64,000 nt of DNA, taken from contig NC_135195.1 of NCBI RefSeq assembly GCF_050948175.1, positions 11,684,001-11,748,000 on the forward strand, read 5' to 3'. The DNA comes from Xylocopa sonorina (Eukaryota; Arthropoda; Insecta; Hymenoptera; Apidae). The position numbers and the translations under genes were made by a program. Positions 1 to 12,372 of the stretch are shown piece by piece. How positions within the stretch are numbered: the stretch's first letter is position 1; every line of letters starts with the position of its first letter. Below the pieces are notes generated by a model. It searched no databases. It had not been told where the DNA came from and was given only the letters and a program-made list of their open reading frames with translations.

Positions 1-919
1 GTGTTGCATCCGATTTATTCGAAAGACGGCGACTACCCGTCTGTTATGAAGGAGATCGTGGCGAGGAAGAGCGCGGAGCAAGGCTACGCGAGGTCCAGGC
101 TGCCCACCTTCGATGCCTATTGGATCGACTATATACGGTATTGAATAGCTATCTAGTTGACTAAGATAAGACGTGTCGTCATGTGTTGTATCGAGCATCG
201 TCTATGTCGCAGAGGAAGCTACGACTTTTTAGCTCTAAATCACTACACTTCGAAATTAGTTACCTATGGCGACCACGAGGTGGTACCGTCCTATATGAAC
301 GATCAAGGGTTGCTATACTACTTGGACAGTTCGTGGAAGTCTGGAGCCTCGGAATGGCTTAAGGTACGCAACATCGCGAAACATTATCGATAATACTGAT
401 TGCGGAGTGGACATTTTTTGCATCGATGAAAATCTTTCAGGTTGTACCCCAGGGTATTCGAATGTGCCTCCGTTACATAGCGGAAAACTATGACAACCCA
501 CCGATCTACATAACCGAGAACGGTTTCTCTGATCACGGTACGCTCAACGACGATGATAGAATCTACTATTACCGCGAATACTTGAAACAGATGCTCCTCG
601 CTATTTACAATGACGGCGTGGACGTACGTGGGTACATGACGTGGTCGTTGCTCGACGATTTCGAATGGAACAGAGGATACAGGTAAAGGGGCCATCGTTG
701 CGCGTGGCGTCTCAACTATTATACTTTCCTCCTCTTATCGCGAGAAATGAACCGCGCGAACTTTCTCAAATGTCTTGCGATTATAGAAACATGTTTGGAA
801 ATTTCAGTGAACACTTTGGTATCGTGTCCGTCGATTTCAACGACCCGGACAGGCCACGTGCGCTCAAGAAGTCTGCTTCCTGGTGGCACTCGGTCAACAC
901 GGCTAAGAGACTCCTTTGA
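1..919 (+). CDS. Glycoside hydrolase family 1 (beta-glucosidase / myrosinase-like), 3' part
   Basis: C-terminal 213 residues of a GH1 enzyme that hydrolyses beta-glycosides by the retaining mechanism. I place four exons at 1-137, 213-363, 441-682 and 808-919. All introns are GT/AG and the joins keep frame (phases 2, 0, 2). The first exon reads HPIYSKDGDYPSVMK, a stretch typical of insect and vertebrate lactase-like GH1 enzymes. The joined second exon gives GSYDFLALNHYTS. The third carries the nucleophile motif YITENG (Glu codon 516-518) and WSLLDDFEWNRGY, which lines the aglycone/glucose pocket. The end, ASWWHSVNTAKRLL, is a normal C terminus, so only the N-terminal part of about 290 residues, including the NEP acid/base motif, lies upstream of the window. 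The family assignment is secure; whether the substrate is a plant glucoside, glucosinolate or cellobiose cannot be read from this part. Confidence 0.95.
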
Positions 920-1085
920 CAGTTATAGATACAGATGATTGTAATTCAATTAAACAACTAGACAATGGTAGAATCTCAGTCAAGTAAGACACAGAACAGA
1001 AACTCACAAGTGGATAAATGATTGTTCACTTTCGTCTCGCGTATTATTTACGATCGCATATTGCAGGTTGTTTCAAAATCAATCC

Positions 1086-1091
1086 AATAAA
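1086..1091 (+). terminator. Poly(A) signal AATAAA of the GH1 gene
   Basis: A canonical AATAAA lies about 170 bases after the GH1 stop codon, with no better candidate between. It fits the 3' end of this transcript. Confidence 0.6.
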
Positions 1092-2871
1092 GCACGCTGT
1101 TTTTATAATTAATGAATACCCATCCAGTAAATACTGCCGTGTTCTAAGTAAAATAAGAGACGAACGTTTTTAGGATATGGAGATAGGATGATGGTTATTA
1201 TATCATAGAGGAACGAAGATATATTGAATATTATCTTGCGCGAAATAATGATACAAAAATCTCAAAAATAATGATACAATATTCTATCACACCTTCGCAG
1301 TTCTTTGGGGACTCGTGCGGATGTTAAAAAACGGGCAGAATGGAATCAGTCGAACCGAAAGCCAGTCGGTAATCCTCAAGAATCCATGTCCCGTAGGACA
1401 AATATCACGTGTGGAACGTGGTACGCTCGGTGGATCCGGAAATCCGTATTCTGAAATCCCACGCGAGGGATTAGCCGAGCCTCGTTTAAAGGACTCGTGC
1501 CAATTCCGTGGACAGAGAGGCCCGCGAGGAACGGCCACCGTATCCGGTTAATTGTATTACCGCGGCGGGGGAAAGAAAGTGGTAAACTCGAGGAATGACA
1601 CGGGCGACAGTGAAGTGAGCGGACGAAAACGCGGACTACTGAAACTAAAGCGGAATCGCGCGAAAGAAAATACGTCGGGGCGAACAGTAGACGCGGGGGA
1701 TTCAGGGAGATTGTACAGTTAAATGCTCCGTCGCGTCTTCTTTAATCCACCCTGTAGCGTCCGTAGGATGAATTCTTTCCGGTCTTTGACGGTCTGAACA
1801 CAGGTTTCCTTTTAAACGCAACGCTGCGGCTCCTTTCCAGATCGTTGACTGGCTACATGCGCCTCGCTCGATTATTAACGAGCACTAAATTCTTTATTTA
1901 ATAACGGACAATGTAAAGTGGAGGAAATAGGAGCAACAAATTTTTTATGATTTTCAGCGAAAATAGTGAAATACTTCGAAATTGTTAATTCGTGTTTCAT
2001 CGTATAAGAAGAAGATAAATTAGAAGTTTTAGAGCCCATATGCTCGGCAGCCGTGTCGATTGGGACAGTGGCGGGTTTTACCAGGATCCTCTGAATCCCT
2101 GAAGCCCAACCAACTCGCCTGACAGTATCATTTCTTTTATATATTATTCCCTATACGTACGTATCGAAGATGATCCGAGATGTGGTTGGTCGGTGGCTGT
2201 GACACGGCGAAATAATAATCGTCTTCGAAAGTTGTACGTCGAGGCGCGTTCCTCTTCCTTCCTGCATTTTCCCGTTCGGTACTCGAATCATTTCCAAAGT
2301 GTTTCTGACAAACGAGTTGTTTTGAAACAACCCTGTGTCACTATCGTCCAGCGACGTCGCGATTCCTGAAGGCGTTTGTCTTTGTCCCCTATCGAGGAGA
2401 ACTCGAGAACCATCTCGGATGAACGAGAGGCGAGCGGCGCGTTATCAAACGTGGAAACAAAGAAGCTTTCTGCAGTATTATATAGTTCACTGAACGGAAA
2501 GCACTCGAGGAACCAGGGGAAACGTCCCTTCCTATCGGTTTCTGATAATCTCTTCCCCAATACCTCGATGTGTGCGTGCGAGGAGAGTTCCCGATTTCGT
2601 TTGATTCTACGTCGAACTTAACTAAAACAGCAAGACCATCGACGCTCCCTACACGTGTTTTATTTTCCTCGCGATGTAACGAAGACACCGAGGAAATACT
2701 ATTCGAGAAAATTGGATAACAATTACTTACGACGCATGGTAGAAATTATTTATAATTAGAAGTATCTGTAATATATAGAAAGTTTGAAAATTCCAGGAGA
2801 CCCCAACGTGAGAATTGCCAAACGGTAACAAACTTTTCCTGAAACTACTTCGATGGTTCCTCGATGAACGA
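1092..2871. other. Intergenic spacer between convergent GH1 and UGT genes
   Basis: No exon I can support on either strand. Short open frames near 1.3-1.55 kb and 2.29-2.69 kb occur on both strands over the same bases, have no recognisable motif and no splice sites that would join them to the neighbours. Confidence 0.6.
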
Positions 2872-4966
2872 CTAATTTACCTTTTTCTCGCTACTGAGAC
2901 GAATCTGTTGATTTCTCTTCGACGCGTATGTGCAAAGCTTCAAGCATACGCTAAGGACAGTTATACAAATTACCACAGCGATTACTGTTAAAAATACTAC
3001 GATGTCCATGTCGTAATACGTGTACCACGGCTGCGATGCGAGATTGCTGCGCAAGTGTGGCGCGCCTTTGTTGCGAATTACGTACTCCGTCCACCAGGCC
3101 AAATCCTTCACCCAGTCGTGCTGTTTGTCTTGCAGAAGCGTTCGAAGTTCCATCATGTTCTGCTTGTATCTGACAATGCGTCGAGAAAGGAAGAATTAGA
3201 CGTGGCGGAATTCCAAGAATTCCAAGAAAAATCATTCGTTGGAATATCTTCGATTTGCAAATTTCGATTTTTTTTAGCTAAAAAGTCTAAATGAATGGTT
3301 TTTATATATCTTCTTATCTGGTTAAGTGAACTTACACTTTATTGCTTATCGTTTCCCTTATGGTTGAGTTCAAACTTTCCCTCGTCAAGGTTCGTACATT
3401 TAGGCGATTTCCAACACCGAGAGATTTTAATTTCTTTATTTGCCTCTCCTGATCGGAAAATATCGGGAAACCGAGAACAGGTACTCCGTAATGAATAGCT
3501 TCTTGAGTACTCATTGCGCCGCCATGATACATGTACAGCTTGACGTTTGGATGTGCTGTAAAAAAGAAAGATGAAGGACACCAGTTGAACGTTGAGTTAA
3601 TTTCACTTGTCAATCCACTGGTCAATTTTAAAATAAAATTAAAATCAAATCAAATTCTGTGCACTTCTATCTTAATCGAAAACCTTTACTTCGTAAACGA
3701 AATTGTACCTAGTACACTACGTTGCGGTAACCATGGCGAAGTGTAAACGTTGCTCAGCTTCCGCAACGGCGGTTTCTCGAGCTTCCACACGATTTTATAC
3801 GGCAAGTCAGCGAACACATCGTAAAAAATCTGTTGAGTTTCCTCGAACAGATCCAGGAACTGCACGGTGGTGCCCATGCAGAAGTAGATGAAGCCGTTTG
3901 GCGCGTCGTCGACGAAACTTTGTATATCCTAATAATGGTAACGAGGCGATCGATGAATCATTTGCATTCGATTGTTCGCGTTCGATCGTTCAAAGTGAAA
4001 CGCGTCTGTTTGCAAGATTAATAGAACGTACCTGCGGCAAAGGCTTCGGTTCCCCAGCATTGTGCACCGCATGAAATCTGATTATGTTAGGAACCTCCGG
4101 GCGAGCATAACTCATAATATGGTCCACGTTGAGGAACACAACGCTGGTGTTCGCCATGATGTCCACTACCTGAGGTAACTCCGTCCCAAAGTACTGCTCA
4201 GCCACCTTTTGGCCGATTGGTATCAGATGATTTTGTACGATGTAAATGAAACGCCATACGGTGTAGAAATTCTTCAGCCTATTCCAGAACGGCAAATTCT
4301 CTCCTGTGTTCGTCTCCAGCTCCCACGTAGAATCGTGCGAAGGCACTACCATGTCACCTAACACGTAACTGTCCACAGCCAATAATCCAAGCGTGTTCAG
4401 TCCTGCAATCATCCGAGAGGCGTTACACGTTTCAGTTTCACTTGAAAACCGCCACCGTAGTCGTATGCGGAGGAAACGCGTTTACCTATGACAGGGGCGT
4501 TAAATCTGTGCGCCAATGCGAACCAAGGATACGACAGGAACATTTCGACCATAACCAGATCGAATTTCTCACCGCTATCAGGAGCGTACAATTTCTTCAC
4601 CTCCGTATTGTTGAACGTGTAGTGGGCCAATCCTGACATCAAATACATCATAGTATTCTCCACGAATGTCATGTACGACATGCCATTCAGGCAATCTTGT
4701 ACATGTACATTTCTTCTTCTCTCGGTCTGCTGCAGGCTGATTGTGATTTCCCTGATGTTCGTCGAGTTCGCGTCTAGGACAGAGTGGAACCCGATGATCA
4801 CCAGCTCGTGGCCACGTTTGGTCAATTCGGCCCATAATGGTAGAAACGGGACCTGGTGGCTGTACAAAGGGAGCGAATACACTATTAAGATCCTGGCGGC
4901 CTTCGACTGTTTTGGGACCGACAGTATACACAGCCCGAGAAGTACGATCGCTACGGTAAACTTCAT
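2872..4966 (-). CDS. UDP-glycosyltransferase (UGT), copy A, complete
   Basis: Transfers a sugar from a UDP-sugar to small lipophilic acceptors in the ER lumen (family knowledge). Five exons: 4966-4486, 4402-4032, 3928-3709, 3555-3336, 3169-2872, phases 1, 0, 1, 2, giving 529 residues, the normal insect UGT length. It starts with a hydrophobic signal peptide (MKFTVAIVLLGLCILSV), then ARILIVYSLPLYSHQVPF, whose His is the likely catalytic base. The UGT signature spans exon 4: YMYHGGAMSTQEA, then PVLGFPIFSDQ for UDP-sugar binding. The tail has one membrane span (DIVVFLTVIAVVICITVL) and ends KKVN, a KKxx ER-retrieval signal. It lies in tandem with copy B upstream and faces the GH1 gene. One oddity is CMGTT where most UGTs have SLGSN after the FIYF strand. 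Substrate unknown. Confidence 0.95.
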
Positions 4967-5638
4967 GTTGCTCGCTGGGGTGGATCTGTCGGTGTGATAG
5001 CTGGCCGTGGACGTACTAATGAGTTACGATATTTAAGTGGATTCAAGATAATATAGAGTGCGCATATTGATGATGTACATATGTTATCATTAGGCACTAT
5101 TGTTGGAATTAATGAAGAGACTTGTGCGTAGTTCATGAAAATTAGTGCCGAGTTGGTTCATAAAAAACTGAAGGACATTTTAAATACCGATTTGATTAGG
5201 AATTGATAGGTTAGATCGTTCATTTCATCTATCAGATATGCTACGATTATAAAAATTACTGACCTGCGTTACTGGTCTGCAGATGTGGAATAAATAGTTG
5301 ATATGCGGTACAGGGGTGTTCTCGAACTCCTTTAGCTGATCTTTGGGCAGGATTCGAAGGAAAGATTGTAACGCGACAACGATAGAGTAAAAGCAGAAAG
5401 TTAGGTGTAAAGGTATGAAGGAATGTAGCGAACGTTGAGGTATAATGGAAATTCAAGTATTTATGTTTAGATATTCTCGCCTAATTTGTAAAATGGCATG
5501 AATATGTTCACCATTTCGTTAACGTTATCGTGTTTCGTTTCGCTATATTATTCACTAAACGAAAGGTATTACATTTTTGGTTCTGCTTACAGTTTTACGT
5601 ATCTTAGTACAGATTTCTTACTCCGAATTCACGTTCGA
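4967..5638. other. Spacer between the two UGT genes
   Basis: About 670 bases holding the promoter of UGT copy A and the 3' end of copy B. I see no clear TATA box close to the copy A start and no further exon. The short open frames at 5.26-5.46 and 5.5-5.7 kb have no recognisable content. Confidence 0.5.
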
Positions 5639-7725
5639 TTAGCTTATTTTCTGTTTCTGATTCGTCGATCGTTTGCGAACGTACACGAGAAGTCTAGCAG
5701 TTACATTGATGACATTTAGAAGTACGAGAAGTGCAACGATCGTTAAGAATACTATGATATCAGTATCGTATCGCTGGTACCAAGGTAGCCAAGCCAAATT
5801 CGAGCGCAAATGGGGTGCACCTTTCGTACGGATCACGTATTCCGTCCACCAAGCAACATTTTTCACCATATTTTGAGGTACGTCTTTCAGGAGACTTCGA
5901 ACGTGATTCACTTTTTCTTTGTATCTAAGAAAAGAATTAATCGTGATGTATTATAAAGTTCAATAGAACTCAAATATACTTTGAACATGACGAAGACTTA
6001 CTTTTGGTTAGTTATTACTTCTAAAATGGCACTCTCGAATTCGTCTTTAGTCAGAGTCGTTATTTCCAGAGATCTCCCAATGCCAAGCGCTTCCATCCTA
6101 CGCGCTTGGTAATCCTGATCGGCGAACACTGGCATCACGACAACTGGTACCGCAAAGTGAATAGTCTCCTCGCTACTCTGTAATCCTCCTTGGTATATGA
6201 ACAATTTAATGTTCGGATGAGCTGTGGGCCAATATCGTTTAAATTAGACAAAATAGATATCTTAGACTCTCTCTCGGTCTGATTATAGATTTCAATTTAA
6301 AGTTCTGTTGAAAACGAATAGTGAATCATACCAAGAATGCTTTGCTGATCGAACCATTTGGCAGTGTAAACGTTGGCGGGTTTCTCAGATAATTCCATCT
6401 CGTATTTCCATACGATCCTGTACGGCAACTTCGCGAACACCTCGCACATAATATCTTTCATGTGTTTCGACAAATTCGAACTCTTCACGTTGCTACCGAG
6501 GCTGAAGTAGATGAACCCGTCTTCAGCTTCGTCCAGAAACTGTTGTATATCCTGCGATGAAAATGATCAGAATCAATACATACGATCTCGCTGTAGCCAT
6601 TCCAGAAAAAAGGTATGACGAAGGTATGACAAATGGTACCTTCTGCAGAGGTGCTGGCTTCTCATTAATATGGGAGGAAGTGAACGTGACGATATTCGGA
6701 AGCCACGGTCGAACCGGTGCTATAACGTTCGATTGGTCGACGAAGATCAGGCTGATGTTCTTCAGCATGTCCAGCAGAGGAGGCATTTCGCCCATGTATC
6801 TCTTGGCCAGTTGTTGGTGCGTCGGGTATAGCTGACGGTAGGTTAAATAGATGTACCGCCAGAAGATCACGAAATTCCAGAGCCTCGTCGAGAACGGCAA
6901 GTTTGCGCCCGTCCTCGTCTCCATTTCCCATGTGTATTCGTGAGACGGGAACACGGCACCGCCGAGAGCGTGCTCATTACTGCCAAGCATCCCTAACGAG
7001 CATAACCCTACGGTCATGCGAAACGTGATTAGACGGACTCGTTAGGGTTAGTTCTTAGAGCTTGTTCGCGACGATAGTGATAACGAGTTCGATCCTGTGT
7101 TCACCGTTTCGAGTGCGTCGAGACACTTTTGCTCGAGACTCGAAAAGGAGTAACGCGAGAGAGAACGAGATAAATGATCATTTATCTACGAAGGTGCAAG
7201 ATATCGCGAAATATCGTTCGACTTAAGAAAGGATCGAAGCGAGAACGTACCTATCAGAGGAGCGTCGAATCTGTGCGCGAAGGCGAACAGTGACGGCATG
7301 TAAAACAACTCCGTCATGACAAGATCGAACGTCGCGTTGCTGTCACTGGCGTAGAGCATTTCTGAGGCTTTGTACACCTCTTCCGCGCACTGGATGCTTA
7401 TGTCGCACATGTTGTTCATAATGATGTCCATCCAGGTTTTACCGCTGAACCGCATCTGGACGAAGTCGATCGTCTTCAAGAACGAAGCGGAGGTGTTGAC
7501 GCTGATCTGCGTGAAATTCGGAGACTGGTAGTTCGTCATTGGATGCGTGGTGATCAGCACGACCTTGTGGCCACGCTCGCACAATTCCATCCACAATCGT
7601 TGATACGGGATCTGATGGCTGTAAGAGGGTATCGCGATGATTGCCAGGATGCTGTAGCAATCGGCTTGCCTCGCGACGCACAAGCCGCACAGAACGAACA
7701 AGAAGCTCGCGGTCCAATGTCTCAT
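5639..7725 (-). CDS. UDP-glycosyltransferase (UGT), copy B, complete
   Basis: Second UGT with the same architecture as copy A. Exons are 7725-7251, 7007-6640, 6551-6332, 6221-6002 and 5924-5639, phases 1, 0, 1, 2. Exons 3 and 4 are 220 bases each in both copies, which shows tandem duplication. The product is 522 residues. I chose the Met at 7725 rather than 7785 because it puts the hydrophobic signal peptide (MRHWTASFLFVLCGLCV) at the very N terminus. Next comes AIPSYSHQIPYQRLW with the probable catalytic His. The signature region reads FIYQGGLQSSEETI then PVVVMPVFADQ: Gln replaces the usual His of HGG, a change the family pattern allows. The C terminus has a membrane span and ends KQKIS, a KxKxx ER-retrieval signal. 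Acceptor substrate unknown. Confidence 0.95.
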
Positions 7726-10700
7726 AATTTCCAGGGAAAGTTGAACTGTCGCGTGTGCCTCTCGAGAGGCTACTGAATGGAGCATCTACCCGTTGGTATT
7801 AATTTATGGGTGGTATTACACGAGCTAATACCGACGATACTATGATATCAGCGTCCATTACGGTATGAAAATTGTACCAGCTATCGATGAATCACGGTAG
7901 GAGATGGTGCCGATATTGCTTTCTCCGAACTGAAACGGAGTTTGTTCGGATACGGGTTAAACGCCGATTCGCGAGGTCGAACGAAGAAGCTGGAGGGCGT
8001 GCGTTGGTACAAAGTAGCGTAAAGGAAATGGAACTTTTATGTGTAATTGCGCGAATCACGGAAAATCGCGTAATAAGCGTGTCCCTGTAATATCGTCGCT
8101 ACACGATGTTAAGTTAATGGTGCAGTTTGTCATTAAAGCGGTATCGTACATTCAAATGTGAAGCACTAGATTCACGCGCGCTGTCCATTAATTTCGAGGA
8201 CTGTCAGTAAAATCGCGCGAAATGTTTACCAATTAACTCGGGTCTCGGAACGGTTTTCGCAATAACCATTCGTTTACCGTGCACGCGAAATAAATTAAGG
8301 ACACGCGTTACATCTATTCGTGGCGTGAATTGTTTTCCATTTTTTTCAAACTGTTTCAATCGGACAAAAATTTTCGCAGTCTCTTCTAATTTTCGTATCT
8401 TTCGTTTCATTCTTCAACAATGTTTTTTCATCGATAAGAAAGAAAATCGTGGCATTCGAAAGCACCCGTTCGAAGATGAAATCTCCTTCGAGGAGCAGGT
8501 CATGATCAATCCATCTGCACGGTGCTATTTTGGCGAAGCCAGTCAGATCGTTCTGTTGCGTTTAGATCAGTGAAATTGGTTCGAAAGTAAGAGCCTGGCG
8601 GGCCTCTCGTTGCGAGCACCGAACCGTGCCGGACGAAAAACGGCCATCAACGCGTCTCTTTTTCCCAGTCGACTATTTTTCATCGCGGCTCTCCTCGGGT
8701 TTTCCTCCGCGAGGCCGCAGACCAGGCGATTTCGCTTCCCCGGCAATAGGAAAGTGTGAAATCCCACGGTGGTCTGTCGTAACGTAACACGAAGGCGAAA
8801 CGATTTTCTGCGTCCAGTTTTGTTAAGTTTCTTAACCGGCCCCGCGGGCACGGTGTTCGCCCTCGGGTTACATCACCGATAATTGTCCAGCAGTCGAGCT
8901 GTCGCGGGCTGGAATTCAATTTCCTTTCCAAGTTCGTGAAAGAGATCGAGGAAAGAGGGTGGCACGCACGAACGATAAAATTGAAAACGATCACACTTTT
9001 TCTTTTGCTAAACGCTGGTAGTCGATCGGCAAGCAGCTGAGGATTTCCTCGCGCGTCGCGATACACCTCTCGAATATTGTTAATCGTAAGAAAGTCGTTA
9101 TCGAGAGGAAACCACCAGCGATAACAGAGAAAGTGTGGAAAGCGAAAGCGATTTCCTAGGCAAATATTGATACTATGTAATCCCGATATCGTTTGTCTCC
9201 ATTACGTATGTACATAAAGACTTATCGATAAGATATCTTCCGGCAAAAATCGGAAAGTTATATATCGTGAATTTTGCGCAGATAAGCAAGGCACATCGGA
9301 AGTCGTTAGTCGGACGAAACGTTGGAAAGTGCATAAATGTCACATCACGTTCGCAAAGTGATCTCCTATCGTTCTATCGATAATCTAATTTTTTCGTACC
9401 TCGAAATCGATCGCACGCGAAAGAACCATCCACCATTTCACCGTTTCTTAATTCTTATAATTCTCATTATACGTGCACGGTGTCCCCAATAAATTTTGTT
9501 ACACAAACTACAGAAATCACGTGAACTCTCCACCCTTTCTCTGTATTATTTCGAAAAGAGCGAATCAATAAAAAACCAAGTCGATACGCGATCAATTACG
9601 CCTCGAGGTGGTGAACGCGGCAACGCGACGGGACTTCCGGTAGGAAGCGTGGCGCAGGCGTACGCGCGGTCGTGCAAGCGAACGGAACGAATCCTCCGAA
9701 GACAAACATTTACCGGTGAACTCGAGCTGATGCGATCTCTTTTCGCTCGGCGGCGTTTCCTAGACAGCTGCTCGGATTCCGCGCTGGGTCTCGCGTATAT
9801 ACCCGCGAACGGGTAGATTTGCAACGGATGGCCGGGCTCGTCTTGCACGATCGCGCGACGCTCTGCTGGCTTGCCAAAGTGTCATCGATCTTTTTCGCCT
9901 CGACGAAGAAATTGCGCGGCTACGCGTACCGTGAAGCGTGTCCGCACACGCGACGCAGGTTCGCTGTCGTTGAAAAACTTGCAGAGGATGCAATCTCGTC
10001 CAGAAAATGATTTTCTTTTTCTAAACGCAAACGCGTATCAAAAGAGACAGAATATCGGGTATTATCGGTGGAATTAAAGCATAATCACGCGAACGTTTCA
10101 TCGTTTTTCACGACTGATTCGTCGTATCTAACTTCGCGAACGAGGAAAACAGTTGCTTTCGTGTTATCCCCTTCTTAGGAAGCCAGACGGAATTTCTTGC
10201 GGCAATATTTCATGTCGCGAGTCATAAACGTAAGCGCAAGGCTCCCTGGTGCCTTGTATCTGCGATTATGCATGAACTTGCGTCGTCGTGACATAAGCGT
10301 ATTCTCGAATGTGGGACGGGGCTTTCCGAAATAATATCGGGACGTTAGCTCTTCCCTTAAACAGAAGCGTGTATCGGGGAAGTTATCAGCCAGTTCGCAG
10401 GAAAAATGACGAGAGCACGGATGAAGGCACCGCCAGTTGCGTGACTCTCACGAATCGAAGGGGGCGATTGGTGAACGCGGCTAGATAGGCTTGGAGACGT
10501 TGTCACGGACGTTCCACCCGCGGAACGATGCGAAATTGCTGTTTAAATATGCATGAAAAGTATCCTCGCGTTCAAGAGATGTTTCATGAGCAACGCGGCA
10601 ATATTTCTCTTTCATCGAACGTAAACTAAATCGTATCACCGTACGCTCGTAGCCTTGTGCTGATTAAAATAGCATTTGACAGGTTATGGAATATCGTATG

Positions 10701-11700
10701 CATATTCAAGAACGCGTACGATTTGCATTGAAAAAGATATATATGAGAGACATACATGGACGCATAATGTTGTACTACTTCTTTTATCGTTACTATGTGA
10801 AATGAACGAGTAAATCGTAAGCTGTCAGTACGTCAATTCCAATACGATTAGATCTTAGAATAGTAATGAACTTGGCCCGATGTGCATCGCAATATTGCGT
10901 TGTAAATGCGATTTAACTTAGAAGATATGTCTGAACAGGAAATAAAGAAATCTTCAGAGGTCTCTGTGATAAACGGAACACCACCCCGTACTTTTGTCGT
11001 CCAAGGGATATTAATCCCTTTCGAGCCGAGCACGCTAGCGATTCACGAGCGACCCTGTCACGAACGGGACTCTTCTGCAAGTTCATCGCGCGCCCCAACA
11101 GCGATTCGTATGTTGTGTCTCGTGCGGAACCAGTTGGGTTATAATTAAGAAGAACTTTCATCCTTGTCGACTCATGCGTGCCACTGCCTAGGCACCGCCT
11201 GGCACTCCTATTTCCAGGCATGCAAGCCACCAACATCGTTCCGTGAAAATTCAGCTTCTTTCGCGATATCAACCGCGACCAATCAGCGTTTGATGGTTAA
11301 TTGGCCAGCGCTGACGTAGCTAAATGCACCCGATTGCGCGAGGGGCCGGTCGTTGCACAAAATCGCTCATAGTTTCGTGAAAGTAATCTCGAGGACGATG
11401 ATTCGCTAGCAATTTGAATACTGAGAGTGTAGTACGAACCACGATACATGAATAACAGCGATCCAATTGTTAGACTGATAAATTTCAAATGTAATGATAA
11501 GTTCCAACAGCTAAAGTGATAAACCATTAGATGAAAGATTGCCCCTTAAAAAAGTTTATTGCAAAAAAAATTTGTAAAAAATTATGTATACTACTGCAAT
11601 GAGTTGCAAAGAGCATAAATGTACAATAAAAATATAAAAATTAATAAATTACAAGCTGCTATAGCATGAAAATTGATTCTGTGAACTCTCGATCTTCAGG
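7726..11700. other. Gene-free interval upstream of UGT copy B
   Basis: About 4 kb in which I find no coding exon, tRNA or element with recognisable ends. The open frames of 60-130 codons overlap one another on both strands and are rich in Arg and Ser, as expected from CpG-rich non-coding DNA. The first few hundred bases must hold the copy B promoter, but no TATA box stands out. Confidence 0.5.
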
Positions 11701-11734
11701 AAAGTGGGGGGGTGGACAGTAGTGGGAACGGGGG

Positions 11735-11742
11735 TATAAAAG
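11735..11742 (+). promoter_or_regulatory. TATA-like box TATAAAAG before the minisatellite
   Basis: TATAAAAG in a GC-rich setting, about 200 bases ahead of the 10-bp array. It could be the promoter of a transcript across the minisatellite or of a transposon end, but no Inr or supporting gene is visible. Confidence 0.25.
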
Positions 11743-11940
11743 CAGCGGCAGACTGTCAAAGGCCTTTTGGCTGTTTGGACGTCGTAACGCGAAGGTCAGG
11801 GTGAGGATGAGAGTAGTCGCTACTGGTGGCTAGCTGTGGACGAGCCAAGGGTAGTGGACACTGGTGGATGGTGGTCGACGTCGGTGGACGACAATGGGTG
11901 GCGGTGGAGGAGCCAAGGGTTGTGGATACTGGTGGATGAT

Positions 11941-12180
11941 TGTGGACACTGGTGGACAGTGGCCGATACTGGTGGACACTGGTGGACACTGGTGGACACT
12001 GGTGGATAGTGGCCGACACTGGTGGACACTGGTGGACAGTGGCCGACACTGGTGGACACTGGTGGATAGTGGCCGACACTGGTGGACACTGATGGACAGT
12101 GGCCAACACTGGTGGACACTGATTGACAATGGTGGACGGTGGTGGATGGTGGTGGACGGTGGTGAACGGTGGTGGTCGGC
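11941..12180. repeat. Minisatellite, 10-bp unit with 30-bp higher order
   Basis: Twenty-four consecutive degenerate 10-mers of consensus GGTGGACACT. Between 12001 and 12120 they are organised as four 30-bp blocks: GGTGGAYAGT, GGCCGACACT, GGTGGACACT. Related GGTGGA-rich sequence extends left to about 11840 and right to about 12190. Because 30 is divisible by three, several frames on both strands stay open and spell ten-residue repeats (for example HWWTLVDSGR on + and STSVHQCRPL on -). I treat these as by-products of the repeat. Confidence 0.9.
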
Positions 12181-12279
12181 AGCGGGTGGTAGTGGACGAT
12201 GATGACAACACTTTTGCCTGCCGATTGGTAAGTGAATAAATTAAAGATTTAACTATTTGGAAGTGCGTTATTGGGTCCC

Positions 12280-12372
12280 TGCGTAGTCACCTCCACGGGG
12301 TGGGCCTGGGCCCTTGGTAACGTTTTCGAGAGACCGGTCTCTCGAAAACGATATCAAGCTAAGGACTACGCA
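12280..12372. repeat. Fold-back head module, copy 1
   Basis: Outer 9-bp inverted repeat TGCGTAGTC (12280-12288) / GACTACGCA (12364-12372) encloses a small hairpin TCCAC-GGG-GTGGG (12292-12304) and a perfect 30-bp palindrome centred between 12335 and 12336 (arms from CGTTTTC to AGAGACC and its complement). The palindrome extends outward with one wobble and one mismatch to CTTG/CAAG. As RNA this would be a three-way junction; as DNA a cruciform. Confidence 0.8.

Noticed and set aside
7726..7785. Upstream Met extending UGT copy B by 20 residues
   Set aside because: The extension would bury the signal peptide; the Met at 7725 places it at the N terminus.
12001..12120. Four regular 30-bp repeats resembling a CRISPR array
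   Set aside because: There are no unique spacers, the repeats are head-to-tail, and the genome is eukaryotic.
11756..12211. 151-codon Pro/Thr/Ser/His-rich frame over the minisatellite
   Set aside because: Several frames on both strands are open over the same bases because of the 10/30-bp periodicity; no start context or domain favours any of them.
12321..12356. Helitron 3' end (hairpin followed by CTAA)
   Set aside because: CTAA follows the palindrome but the next base is G, no TC-starting element follows, the palindrome has no loop, and it sits at the start of each unit and not at its end.
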